Positions 19,722 to 29,888 of a stretch of 56,497 nucleotides of DNA are shown here, one piece after another. Origin of the DNA: Trichomonas tenax (Eukaryota; Parabasalia; Trichomonadida; Trichomonadidae); NCBI GenBank assembly GCA_023091735.1, contig JALKBU010000244.1:1-56497 (forward strand), given 5' to 3'. Both the position numbers and the translations under genes were made by a program. Within the stretch, counting starts at the first letter, position 1, and the number at the start of each line of letters is the position of its first letter. The notes beneath the pieces are model-generated. The model saw only the letters and a list, made by a program, of their open reading frames with translations, had not been told where the DNA came from and made no database searches.

Positions 19722-22112
19722 ATGATTTATTTGTTGTTGATTGCGTTAAATGAAAACACGTACCAGCCAAATGACCCATATTTCTCAAAGCAGCTTTACA
19801 TCGGGGCACTAAACGATGTATCTGCGAACGTTAGAGACGTTTGGGATCAAAACATTTTTGGCGAAGGCGTAACATACAGTGTCATTGGTAATGGATGCTA
19901 CCTGCAACATGAGGACCTCAAAGATCGTAATATTCTCGAAAAAAATTACAACGTTGATTTGGACAATGAAAATGTTAATGGATACGATAGTGATCCGAGA
20001 AAAGGATTGACAAGCGGATACTTGGGAATTGCCATTGCCGAACACAATTCTAAATCAATTGCAGGTGTTGCACCAAAGACAAAATATTTCTGCGTACAAC
20101 AGACATTCCAAAGCAACTATGATCGCATTACATTGGGAATCCAACGTGCATCTAATGGTGCCAATGTTTCTCTTTTATCTATTCCTCATTCATGTTCAAA
20201 ATTCCAATCGTCGAGATTCTCACGTTGCACACCCGTATCTGATCACAAGAACCTTTCCAATGCTTTTGCTGCTGACAATACTCCAATTTTCATCGCTCCT
20301 GTCGGTGATGACGCAATTAGTGGTGGCGATGCTAATTTCTACGCAGACATTCGCGATCCTAATGTTATTGCCGTTGCTGACACAACCCTTGAAGGAATTA
20401 GAGCTCATTGGTCAAATAGAGGAACTTGCATCTTATGCAATGCTCCAACAGGCGGAAAGTTCTCTCCATTCGGATCAAACGTTGATTTGCCAAGACCAGT
20501 TACAATTTCCGTTGAGAAACCAAACGATACATATCCAGAACCAACAGCAACATCAGGATTTTCTCCTGTTGGCGTTGGCGCTGCTGTTGTTTCGGGCATC
20601 GTTTCATTGATGAAAGAAGCAAATCCAGCATTGACAGCACGTGATGTTCAGCAGATTATTGCTTTGAATTCCGATGTTAATGATCCAAAGCATGAATCGT
20701 GGAAGAAGAACAATGCAGGCCTTTACTATTCTGATGTTTATGGATTCGGTTTAATCAACGCAAAGAAGGCTGCTGATGCTGCTAAAACATTCGAAAGTTT
20801 ACCTCCAATCAAGAGTGGAAAGGTTTCATTTGCTGATGTTCAGCTTTATACAACACGTGGTGGCTTCCAGGATGTTGCTGCTGAATACACAGGCGATGAA
20901 ATCAAAAGCATTGAATTTGTTAAGCTTAACTTCCAGTATCCAAATATTGGAAACTTAAGACTTGATGTTATTTCACCTTCTAGAACAGTTGCTCATGTTG
21001 TAGTTCCATCCAACAGTGACTACAATGAAGGAATGAGTACATTCCTCGTTAGAAACTTCTTAGGCGAGTCTGCAAGCGGCAAATGGACTGTTAAAGTCGG
21101 CAGAGATTCATATGGTAACCAGACATTTGTTAGTTCTATTTCACTTTCAGTTTATGGTAATGATAGAACTATTGCAACACCAAATCAGGCAATCTTGAAA
21201 GATCCATTCTCCATCCAATTACCAAAGAAGGCTCAAGTTTCTGTTCCAAGCAAATTCAAGTGCGGTTTACCAATTGATATAGTCGTTACATATGATGAAT
21301 ATATTCCATTTGATATCTATCTTGCTGATTCAAACCGCAGAATGATGCATGTTGCCAGTGATGTTTATCCAGATGTTCAAACATCATTCACAATCCCATG
21401 CTACATGAAATCTTCCAACTTCTCTATCATTGCTGAATCAAGAATCAATGAAGTTTCTGGTTCTGAAACTGTTGAGATTACAAACTCAGACTCCAAGGCA
21501 TATCTCACAAGGCCAAGCCCATATGAATTATTTAAGCTTAATGATGAAAACACTGTCAGCATCCCAGTTGACTTCTCAATGCAGTTAAATGAGCTCAGCT
21601 CCGACCCTAATGCTCAGATTGCTATCGTTGGCGTTTGGGATCTCGATAAGAAGGACAATATCTTTTCTACACCAATGAACCTCAGTGATCTTAAGACAGT
21701 CACATTCTCAATCTCAGAAGATGTTCCTCATGCTGTTTTGTACATTTCTCCAATGAGTAAGAATGACAATGATGGCTGCTCAACACTCATCCAACCAATC
21801 CATATCATGAGGAATAAGACAGCTAATATCTTTACACTCACTTTATCAGACAACTGTCTTGCGCCACCAGGTGTTCTTTTCGAGAGGGAAGTTTTCTCCA
21901 ATGCAGGTATATTCGTTGATGGAAGAATGATCTGGACATCTATTGGCATTCTCATCATTGTTTGTTTCATCGCTTCTGTTGTCTTTATCATTTATAAGAT
22001 TTACACTTGCTATAAGAAGCGCCGTAACCGGAGCACATTTGAAGAGGATGATCGCACAGAAGAACTCATTTCTCAAGAAGTCAGTGGCCATGATGGCGAA
22101 CTTAAACTTTAA
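19722..22112 (+). CDS. Kexin/furin-like type I membrane protein with lost catalytic residues (pseudoprotease)
   Basis: 796 residues. After a short hydrophobic start (MIYLLLIAL) the mature-type subtilisin fold begins at once (NDPYFSKQLYIG, about residue 17); no prodomain is visible. Aligned by eye to kexins, the catalytic Asp of the VIDDG block is Gly56 (SVIGNG), the His of HGT is Leu96 (GLTSGY), the oxyanion Asn position is Asp196 (APVGDD), and the Ser of GTS falls on Gly286 (SPVGVGAAVVSG). A P domain follows at about 368-482 (LRLDVISPS, GKWTVKVG). Then come a linker of extracellular type, one membrane helix (about 738-758) and a 38-residue acidic cytoplasmic tail. The frame is fully open, so it is a conserved non-enzyme and not a pseudogene. 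A role in binding or trafficking is possible. Confidence 0.8.
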   Translation: MIYLLLIALNENTYQPNDPYFSKQLYIGALNDVSANVRDVWDQNIFGEGVTYSVIGNGCYLQHEDLKDRNILEKNYNVDLDNENVNGYDSDPRKGLTSGYLGIAIAEHNSKSIAGVAPKTKYFCVQQTFQSNYDRITLGIQRASNGANVSLLSIPHSCSKFQSSRFSRCTPVSDHKNLSNAFAADNTPIFIAPVGDDAISGGDANFYADIRDPNVIAVADTTLEGIRAHWSNRGTCILCNAPTGGKFSPFGSNVDLPRPVTISVEKPNDTYPEPTATSGFSPVGVGAAVVSGIVSLMKEANPALTARDVQQIIALNSDVNDPKHESWKKNNAGLYYSDVYGFGLINAKKAADAAKTFESLPPIKSGKVSFADVQLYTTRGGFQDVAAEYTGDEIKSIEFVKLNFQYPNIGNLRLDVISPSRTVAHVVVPSNSDYNEGMSTFLVRNFLGESASGKWTVKVGRDSYGNQTFVSSISLSVYGNDRTIATPNQAILKDPFSIQLPKKAQVSVPSKFKCGLPIDIVVTYDEYIPFDIYLADSNRRMMHVASDVYPDVQTSFTIPCYMKSSNFSIIAESRINEVSGSETVEITNSDSKAYLTRPSPYELFKLNDENTVSIPVDFSMQLNELSSDPNAQIAIVGVWDLDKKDNIFSTPMNLSDLKTVTFSISEDVPHAVLYISPMSKNDNDGCSTLIQPIHIMRNKTANIFTLTLSDNCLAPPGVLFEREVFSNAGIFVDGRMIWTSIGILIIVCFIASVVFIIYKIYTCYKKRRNRSTFEEDDRTEELISQEVSGHDGELKL

Positions 22113-22228
22113 AAAATCATGTTTTACCTTCATCATATATTATCATTTTATATTTTTTATGAAAATTCATCAATTAGAACTGCAGTATTCAATTTCATAA
22201 TATAACTTTTTTAAAAAAGCTATATTAT

Positions 22229-23035
22229 TCATAACACACGTTTCAACACGAGGAAATGCTGATATAACAGTAATCGAAGCAGTTCCTGAGCCTTTATGTT
22301 CAGAAAATTCAGTTTTTGATAGCTTATAACAACTTCAATCGATCCCGAACCACTCCCACCAGCACTTCCAAACTCATCAGGATTTTTGTAATTACCACCC
22401 CTAGCAAACCAATTTCCAGTTCCAATTCCAAGCTTACCACATTGTCCATATTGAATTGAATTGCATCCTGTTTGAGTGCTAGTGGCAGATCTTCCAGTTG
22501 AATCTTTCCCGCCTTCCAACCTACCACCTTTCCCACCAGAATAAGAGGTTGCTCCATCTGAGTATGATCCACCTCTGCCACCAGCGATGATTATTCGCGA
22601 GTTAAAGCTCTCATTCCAAATCCCAGGAGATATCCTAAAGTCATAAGCACCACCACCACAGCCATCATTAGTGGTCACACCTTTTGCTCCACCATTATAG
22701 CAGGGACCATATGAAATTGTTGAATTATCAGTCCCTCCCAAATGAAGATATAGCGTTTGCTTCTCTCTAGCAATATAAACTCCACTTGAATAGCCTCCAG
22801 TTCCACCTGGAATTGGTGGTGATGGAATGGTTGCATTTCTACCCTGAGCTCCCCAAACTTCAAGGAAAAATAATCCTGGTTTAATTACTATCTCATATGG
22901 AAAACAATCTGAAGTTGATTTGCATGGATATTAAAAATTAATTTTTTGATTCGCTGAATCAACATTGATTGGTATGTTTGGAAAGTCTTTGATGACAATT
23001 GCATTATTGAAGTATCCTTTCATATATTTTATCTC
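22229..23035 (-). pseudogene. Glycine-rich domain (ALK/LTK-type Gly_rich) surface protein, interrupted
   Basis: The reading frame closes at 22229 and is open back to a TGA at 23036-23038, with an ATG at 23021-23023 and one internal stop, TAA at 22931-22933. Before the stop it reads about 30 residues; after it, YPCKSTSDCFPYEIVIKPG, LEVWGAQG, GGTGGYSSGVY, LYLHLGGT, CGGGAYDFRISPG, RIIIAGGRGGS and further Gly-rich blocks ending GGSGSGSIEVV. The order EVWGAQG - GGxGGxSxGxY - LYxxLGG - GGGAxDxR - RIIxAGGxGG is that of the glycine-rich extracellular domain (Pfam Gly_rich type) common in trichomonads. One stop and no frameshift imply recent loss or a truncated allele. The gene's 5' part is short or missing. 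Confidence 0.7.
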
Positions 23036-23517
23036 TCAGATTCTTAAAAGAAATCAACATTGGACTTACATAAAATGTCACTTTCTTAAGGTTAATTACT
23101 TCCAAAAATGGTTATTGCTCAACATCAATATGCCCCTCGATAAAGAGCATACCTGGCCATGAGTACATGTACGCATGTTATATTAGAAAATACTTGATCT
23201 TGATAAAATTCAATAAAATCGTAAATTTTGAATTTCATAATTTACAAAAGTAAACAATGAATAATATTATACATAAGGTGCTCCTGCTAAATATAACACA
23301 ATAAGTGATAAGAAAACTAAATTATTGTTTTTTTGATTAAATTTATGTTAATTGATGAAGGCCTTTTACGCGATGGCTTGCATTAATGTTTGCATCAATA
23401 ACATGTATTAACCAGTCTCAGCTTTTGAATGATTGATAAAGAATAATTAAAAGAATTAAAACAAATATTCCAATAATACGATCGTGGATATTGCAAATGA
23501 TGTATTTTGGATATTTC
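23036..23517. other. AT-rich spacer
   Basis: About 480 bp with no supported feature. Confidence 0.5.
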
Positions 23518-24267
23518 TTATGTATTTGATTCCGTCTGAGGAAGATATTCGTTCATTAAATCTTCTTTTGTGAGATGCGTCTTTAATATCTGGCTTGGCA
23601 TATAAAGGCTTTTGATTATTTCATAAATTAGCGCAACAAGTTCTTGCATTGGCCTTTCAATCAATTCATCTCGAATATTCCACATATTATTAACGTATTT
23701 AACAAATTTTTCTGATATAAGTTCGAGCTCTATCTTCTTTTCTTCATAGCTGATCCTTGTTTTGGCGAGTAATTCAGGACTTCCTTCTAATTTTAGAGAT
23801 TCAACTTTGTTTTCTAAAGCACATTTCATCAATCTGATATTGTGACGTTCTGCTTTAATTTCTTTGAGTTTATCAATTGTTTCTCTTATTTCAATAAAAA
23901 TTGATTTCAAATTTTTATCATATCGATGTATTAAAGCTTCATCACAAATTTCTCCGGCAGTTTCAAAGAATAAATCGAGTGTATTTGTTAAATTTCTTGC
24001 TTTTCCGCCGTATTTAAAATCATTTTGTACGAAAATCTGCGAAAATTTCCTTGAAGTCTCATTCAATGTTGGGATGCACTCAATTATCTCGTAGATATTA
24101 CATTGATATCTATACATTATTACGTCTATTTGTTTTAATTTGAGCTTTGCGTCTTCAACTTCAGGATATAACTCCTGCTCTGTAAGTCCGACTTTTTCTT
24201 TCGCGTGCTGCGTCTGCATCATGAAATAATTCCATGTATTCGACGCGATATTGTAAATTGATTTCAT
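23518..24267 (-). CDS. Helical protein, possibly BAR-domain-like
   Basis: 249 residues, almost entirely predicted helical by composition. The N-terminus (NTWNYFMMQTQHAKEKVGLTE) looks amphipathic, followed by long charged helices near 35-105, 120-165 and 168-215 with Leu/Ile spacing suited to a three-helix antiparallel coil. The beginning, with AKEKVG followed by an E-x-x-x-KLKQI helix, and the overall length match BAR-type membrane-curvature proteins, which are numerous in trichomonads. If so, it would act on cytosolic membrane surfaces in endocytosis or trafficking, alongside AP-2 and BEACH proteins elsewhere in the window. Weak sequence signal; it could be another coiled-coil family. The ATG at 24267 is the first in frame. 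Confidence 0.55.
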   Translation of the reverse strand: MKSIYNIASNTWNYFMMQTQHAKEKVGLTEQELYPEVEDAKLKLKQIDVIMYRYQCNIYEIIECIPTLNETSRKFSQIFVQNDFKYGGKARNLTNTLDLFFETAGEICDEALIHRYDKNLKSIFIEIRETIDKLKEIKAERHNIRLMKCALENKVESLKLEGSPELLAKTRISYEEKKIELELISEKFVKYVNNMWNIRDELIERPMQELVALIYEIIKSLYMPSQILKTHLTKEDLMNEYLPQTESNT

Positions 24268-24851
24268 TTATTATTTATTTTATCGTTCTGTCAAATTCAA
24301 AATCTTCCAATGACAAAACTTTGTTTCGATGACTGAAGCTGTAGTTTCTAGCTAAAGATTTCGCTTTTTAAAAATAAAACACTCAAATGGTTATCTCATC
24401 AATAGTTTTAATCTTATATTCTTTTGATATTTTTGCAAAAATTATATGACTTTTTTTCTTTATATCATCAAATTACAACCATGACTTGAAAACGCATAAT
24501 ACATATGAATTGGAATAGATTGGATGCTTGAAAGCAATAATTATTAATTCGATATTTCATATTTTGGCATTCAAAACCGATGCCAATAATGTGTAGATAT
24601 TAGCACCGATGTAGTTGTAATTATATGCTTTAAAATTTAATAATTCGATAAAGTACATTAATCATTACCAAAATTGCATTCCCTTTCAAAGAAAGCTTTT
24701 AGATTTATGTTCTTTTGTATACAGATCGTGCTACACATATTTGAACATTTTGAATTTAGTTTATTTAATCTTTGGAAAAATAGTTTTGTGTTTAGAAATC
24801 ATTTCTTTGTTGCGTACCAAAAGTTGTCATAAAAAGTGACATAAAAGTGAT
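24268..24851. other. AT-rich spacer next to the foldback element
   Basis: No gene seen. AAAAGTGACA at 24832-24841 lies just outside the left terminal repeat of the adjoining element. Confidence 0.45.
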
Positions 24852-25399
24852 ATTATCTGACATGTAAACATGCATATTTGACAAATAAATATTTACGTGG
24901 CATGTGATTATAAATGATTATTGGAAGAATGATATCCTATGTTTGTTTAAATTTACTTTGAAAAGAAAAATTAAGTGCTTGATTGGGACTGGTAGCCAAA
25001 ATGCTAGCAATCCAGTCCACAGTTCTTCCTTTCAGACTCGATCTTCGAAATAATCAGCGATTTACTCTCCAAAATGCTTCTGAAAGGAAGAACTGTGGAC
25101 CGGATTGCTAGCAACTTGGCTACCAGTCCCAATCAAGCATTTAATTTTGCTCTTCAGAGGCATTCTGAAGTGGAAATCTTTGATTTCTTTGTGATGGCGC
25201 ATGAAAGGAAGATCTGTGAGTTGAGCTACTAACATGCGTGGTACCTGTGTCAATGTAGACCCCAGTTCTTCCCGTCAGACGCAATTTTGAAATAAAAACT
25301 AATACATAATTTGAATGATTATAGGACTTTACATGTCAAAAATATTAATATTTTGACACATAACACCAGAGATTCCGACAACTTTACATGTCAGATAAT
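24852..25399. mobile_element. 548-bp foldback/MITE-like element with 17-bp terminal inverted repeats
   Basis: ATTATCTGACATGTAAA (24852-24868) is repeated perfectly inverted at 25383-25399. Inside lies a near-perfect palindrome with 70-bp arms (24967-25036 and 25079-25148, four mismatches) and a 42-nt loop. Next to it, 25200-25290 holds a diverged third copy of the arm unit (GAAAGGAAGATCTGTGAG) and then an end resembling arm 1 (CAGTTCTTCCCGTCAGAC). No coding frame of transposase size is present, so it would be non-autonomous. A target-site duplication is not evident. It sits in the spacer between divergent genes. Confidence 0.7.
24967..25148. repeat. Nested inverted repeat, 70-bp arms
   Basis: Arm 1 is 24967-25036 and arm 2 is 25079-25148; they are reverse complements with 66 of 70 positions matching. 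A transcript of either strand would form a long stem. The high identity implies a recent origin or gene conversion between arms. Confidence 0.9.
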
Positions 25400-25603
25400 G
25401 TTAATTGGGTTTTTCAAAAAGCCAAAGCAAATAAATTATTTGATTTTTTAATATTAAAGCGATTCCTTTGAAATTTAGAATATATAGTTCTCATTTTAAC
25501 ACATATTATTGATTATTAAGTTTAATATGAAATTTGATGAGATATTTAATGTTGTTTTTTATTGTGTATCATTATCATGGACAGGTGCATAAAATGTTAT
25601 TTT

Positions 25604-25608
25604 TCATT
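25604..25608 (+). promoter_or_regulatory. Initiator (Inr) TCATT of the O-mannosyltransferase pseudogene
   Basis: TCATT followed by a T run, with the A 11 nt before the ATG at 25617, fits the trichomonad Inr and leader length. Confidence 0.45.
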
Positions 25609-25616
25609 TTTGTTTA

Positions 25617-27048
25617 ATGAGAGATAAAGAATTTGATTCATCAATAAACCTTTGTTTCTCAGACGTAGTTTTAATCATTATCATTACAATATGCTCCATA
25701 AGTGTAAGAGTAAGTTCTATTCATTTCCCGCTTAGATGCATATTCGATGAAGTTTATTTTGGACATTTGAGAAATTTTTACTTAAATCATACATTTTACC
25801 AAGATATTCATCCATCCCTTGCGAAATTAATTATGTACAACATTGCAGAACAAGGAGAATACAATGGAGATTTAATATTCGATGGAAAATATAATTATAA
25901 AAGTTCAGAATACACAATGTTGCGTTTAACGCCTGCTGTTATATCGTATTTCGTCGGTCCTTTGGTATATTTATCAGTAAGATTCATCGGATTTTCGATT
26001 TAGAGCGCTTTTACATCAGGAATATTAGCATCATTTGATACGACCTTGATCTGTGAAGGAAGATATATTCTTACAGATGGGATTTTAGACATTTTCTCTA
26101 TTTTGCATGTTGCTGTTTTATTATATACTGCATCATTACGTAAAATGGACTTAAAGTTCCATGTTTGGCATGCGCCAACAGGAGTAACGCTTGAAATGGC
26201 GAGTTCTGTCAAAAATACAGCATGGGGATTAATGGTATTAGATGCATTCGTTTATCTTCAATACCTATGACCATGAATGTCTGTATCATTTGAAAATTAT
26301 GCTACTAATGTTATAGTATACGGAACATCTTTGTTCTTAGTTAATTTCGTCGTCTTTTGGGGAAGTTATGCGTTTCATTTTCTTGAACTTCAGTATATTG
26401 GACATCAGAACCATTACTTCCTTTCTGAACTTCAGAAGCATTTTGTTCCTAAAAGTAATAGTTCTATTCTTCGCCCGAGACTTGAACCTACAAATTTGGT
26501 GATGAGAAATTTGATTTATATTTATTTTACTCATAAAAACAATATGCTTCAAGATGGCTTTCATAACTCTCAGAGTCATCCATATAATTGGCCTTTATTG
26601 ACTGGTATATCAGTATTCTTTTCTGGGAGTGATGAAAGAGAAGTGAAATGTATGGGAAATGTATTTTTATACTATTTTGGCTTTTTCGGTCTCTTGATGT
26701 GCTGTATTGCATATAAAAGACCACAAAGATGGCAGGCTTTGACTATATTAGTAGGATACTCAGCCTGCTTTTTCCCTTTCTTCTTGATTCCGAGAGTTTT
26801 GTACCTTTATCATTCCTTTATTGTTTGCCATCATGGCTTATGCAGCGTTTATTGATATTTTCTTGCCTCCTAGATTGAAGGGAATAATTGCTGTTATTTC
26901 TAATGCTTTGTCCATATTTGGATATTGGCTGTGGTCTCCATATATTTACAACCTTCCAATGAGAAACACCAAGATGACAATTTGGAACAAAAATTGGGTT
27001 GTCGGAGATTTTGCACATATGATGGAGAAATCTGCACAAAATAAGTAG
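25617..27048 (+). pseudogene. Protein O-mannosyltransferase (PMT family), decayed
   Basis: The first piece reads FDEVYFGHLRNFYLNHTF, DIHPSLAKLI, MLRLTPAVISYFVGPLVYLS, matching the N-terminal catalytic half of PMT enzymes, including the conserved DE pair in the first luminal loop. The last piece (SHPYNWPLL, GNVFLYYFGFFG, FLIPRVLYLYH, MAYAAFID) matches the PMT C-terminal four-helix block. In-frame stops are TAG 26001-26003, TGA 26268-26270 and TGA 26274-26276; one frameshift falls near 26805-26820. No MIR domains lie between the halves, unlike fungal and animal PMTs. An intact gene would transfer mannose from dolichol-phosphate-mannose to Ser/Thr in the ER. The promoter motif is still present. 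Confidence 0.85.
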
Positions 27049-27829
27049 TTTTGTTTGTTAAATAAATAGCCATGTTAATTAATTGATTTTTAAAATATTT
27101 GAAACATTTTACGGGCGCGAAAGCACATGAAAAATATTTGAATTGTAAACGTATATCTTCAATTTATTATTTTTCAATCATCAGCAATTTTTTATATGAG
27201 AAACTCATGTATTAAAATGATGACCAAATGAAACTGATGAATTTTACATCAATATGATGATTCATATCAAGAATCTTGAATTGCAGAGGAGCAAATTTGA
27301 ATTCTAATTCAATTGCATTCATATTTTCAGATAAAAACAAAAATGCTTCAAAATTGCAATAGAAAAAAGTCTTCCTTACGATTAATCTTTTTCTTCGAGG
27401 AGCCAACTAAAAATGTCGTTGTGGTTATGAATTATTGCCGCATCCAAATCTTAATCCAATAAAATATGGCCATCATTATATATTATTTTAATGTTATTTT
27501 AAGTTATTAAGAATCATATGATTTATACTTAAAGAATATGAGAAATAATATACAATAAAGATGCACTGTCCCCTCCACGCGAAGTCCTCCAAAATATATT
27601 TGTGGAGAAAATAAGAATAAAAGCTATATTTCACACAGGATATATCAAAAATTTAGTGTTGAAGTCTGATATAATTGTGCTTTGAACACACTATTGTGAT
27701 GCAAATTCAAGCAGAAGCTAAACATATCCTTTTGAATGAAAAAATCATGCTTCTCAATAAGATTATGTCATTTGACATGTCAATTTGCCGTCAGGGAGGA
27801 TCGAAAATTCGTTTTTATATATATAAAGA
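27049..27829. other. AT-rich spacer
   Basis: No supported gene. Some slightly GC-richer sequence lies near 27560-27590 (actgtcccctccacgcg). It has no clear identity. Confidence 0.45.
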
Positions 27830-28897
27830 ATGCCAAAACTTCAGCCATTTTTTGGTGTTGGTTTCGGCACTACCTTTTATAATATCATAGTGTATTTGTT
27901 TTGTCGATGCAATTCACGGTTCTATATATACTCCTTTGCCTGGATTAATTGTATCAATAGTTTCTTCTTTTTGTTGGCCATTAATATTAATATTTGTTGG
28001 AGTTTTGGAGTTGATGGATTATTTAACACCTTCAAAAAGCCTTTATGAGATACATTATTTTATTTGGCCATTTTTGGGAAACATTATTTTGAACTTAGTT
28101 TACTTTAAATGTTTTAACCTTCGGTTCAAATCGCCAATTCCCACTCTAAGTTCTATTGGAGAAGTCCGAAAGAAAATTTTCAAAGATTATTTAACATGCA
28201 AGGATCATGATACAATAAGCACGATATCAAACAAGAGTACGCATTTTTCAGATTACACTTTTTTCATTTTTGAAAAACAACCCTCCAATTGTTGAAATCC
28301 GTAGTTATAAAAAGGAAGGTTCGTTTAAAGTCCATTATCAGACAATTCCTATCAAATATGGAAGTTGGGACGTCGCCATGGATAACAATATCCAACTCAA
28401 GCCATATAAATCATATATAATAAAACCAATCATTGAGTTCCAAATGACAGATGAACTCTTGAATTTTATTGAACAAACAAAAGCTCAGCTCAAATCTATG
28501 AATGATGGTGAAGAAACGTATTCAGTTGAATATATTTATGGAATAGATAAATACATTGTCTTTAGTGAATATAGTTGGTTGTACAGCTTGATGAGTTGGA
28601 AGGGTTTTTCTGTCGCTTATTATATTGAACCAAAAATTGTTCGCAAACTTTCACACGACAACTTTCTTCGCTTTCCTGCATTTCAAGGCACTGGACTTAG
28701 CTTATGTCATCCCTATGCCAGCAAAGCCACTGATATCCAATTGGATTTAGAAAAAAAAAACTTCAACTGATAAATTTATCGATCCTGCATTTGAGTAAGA
28801 GAAAGAAATAATACCAGCTAAAATTGTAATGCGAATTGCATTTGTACCCTTTTTGAAGTTCATATCTAATTTTAAGGATGACCTGCCATTAAAATGA
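27830..28897 (+). pseudogene. Multipass membrane protein with a soluble C-terminal domain, frameshifted
   Basis: The ATG at 27830 begins MPKLQPFFGVGFGTTFYNIIVYL, then the readable protein moves to a second frame (27936-28270: VSSFCWPLILIFVGVLELMD, a membrane pair, then SIGEVRKKIFKDYL). A third frame follows (28270-28755: IVEIRSYKKEGSF, YSVEYIYGIDKYIVF, a SWLYSLMSWKG segment). Past an A10 run at 28751-28760 it moves to a fourth (TSTDKFIDPAFE, stop TAA 28799, then IPAKIVMRIAFVPFLKF, TGA 28895-28897). At least three frameshifts and one stop. Four or more membrane segments come first, then a beta-rich soluble domain of about 200 residues. I do not recognise the family. Confidence 0.6.
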
Positions 28898-29024
28898 GAT
28901 AGACACAATAATATTTTGTATACTCCTGCTATAAATATTCCCTGTGTAAATATTTCAGACCCCTTTGATTTTGAACGATATAAATGGATTCAATTTTTTG
29001 AACAGCTCTGTCTGATCTATAAAA

Positions 29025-29096
29025 ATGAGAGGTAAGTGGCTCAAGAAGCGCATGCGGAGACTGAAAAGGAAGAGGAGGTTGATGAGGTCCAAGTAA
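29025..29096 (+). CDS. RPL41: Ribosomal protein eL41, 23 residues
   Basis: The ATG at 29025 opens 23 codons ending with TAA at 29094-29096. The peptide starts MRGKW and continues with KKRMRRLKRKRR, then LMRSK at the end; this is the all-basic single helix of eL41 (family pattern MRxKWxKKRMRRLKRKRRxMR). It is two residues shorter than the usual 25. The codons are C/G-ending (CTC, CGC, CGG, AAG), as in highly expressed genes, within AT-rich DNA. eL41 lies at the bridge between the two ribosomal subunits. The gene stands alone, about 130 bp after a pseudogene; the leader is AT-rich with CTATAAAA directly before the ATG. A longer frame shifted by one base across it (29036-29338) is a shadow. Confidence 0.9.
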   Translation: MRGKWLKKRMRRLKRKRRLMRSK

Positions 29097-29888
29097 GCGG
29101 ACGTGGTATGGTATTCCCTCCCTTCATCGTGTTTCGTTTATCTATGAATAAACACTCAATATACCAATTCTTCTTTTTTTACTTTTTATTTACCTTCTTT
29201 GATTCGTTACTTCAACAAGGCATGTCATGGCTCGCCTATAGGCCAGATATCATTGATGTTACTTCTCATATGTCGATCGAGTTAAATTATCTAAGTGACA
29301 TTGGGGCCTTTTTGATGAACAGAATAGTTTTTCTCTAAGTGATGATTTCATCCTACGAACTAATGGCTCAAAACTCTTCCATTATTTGATATCGAATTTT
29401 TTAATATTTTAGATATCAAACTTTTACATCTTTGAATTTCATTGCCTGCTGTAAACCTATCAGGCATTTGTCTCGTCATTGATTTCTTTTAGATATTATT
29501 ATTTAATTAATTTAATATTCAAGTCTCAGTTCTTGTTCAAAACATGCATGACTTAGCATGTCTGTAGATTCGTTTTATACATAAGCATACTGATTTATAA
29601 TATAATTATATTTGAAAATACTTCTTGCTGCTGTTCTAGTACTTCATGTTCATAAGCCAAAGTATTAAGAAATTATTAAATAAGTTAAGTAATTGAAAAC
29701 AATTTTGAATTTCGAAAAAATAATTGAAGCATGTTATTTGATTCAAAAGAACGACAGCAAAGTATATATGCCTTGAATTTCAATACAATGTTGCAATTTC
29801 GGTAGGAATATAGATCTTATGCTTTTGAGTGAGTAAGAACGATTGTCACTTTTATACACCAAGGTTCTTAACATCGCTTGATCAATAA
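29097..29888. other. 3' flank of eL41 and AT-rich spacer
   Basis: No further gene. An AATAAAC stretch about 50 bp after the eL41 stop could serve in 3' end formation, since trichomonads use a UAAA signal. Confidence 0.4.

Noticed and set aside
26268..26276. TGA read as tryptophan in the mannosyltransferase frame
   Set aside because: TGG is used for Trp in the same gene, TAG also interrupts it, a frameshift is present, and intact genes here end in TGA (BEACH, Myb).
29036..29338. 100-codon frame rich in Glu starting inside the eL41 region
   Set aside because: It begins at GTG and is the shifted shadow of the eL41 codons; the eL41 peptide is the real product.
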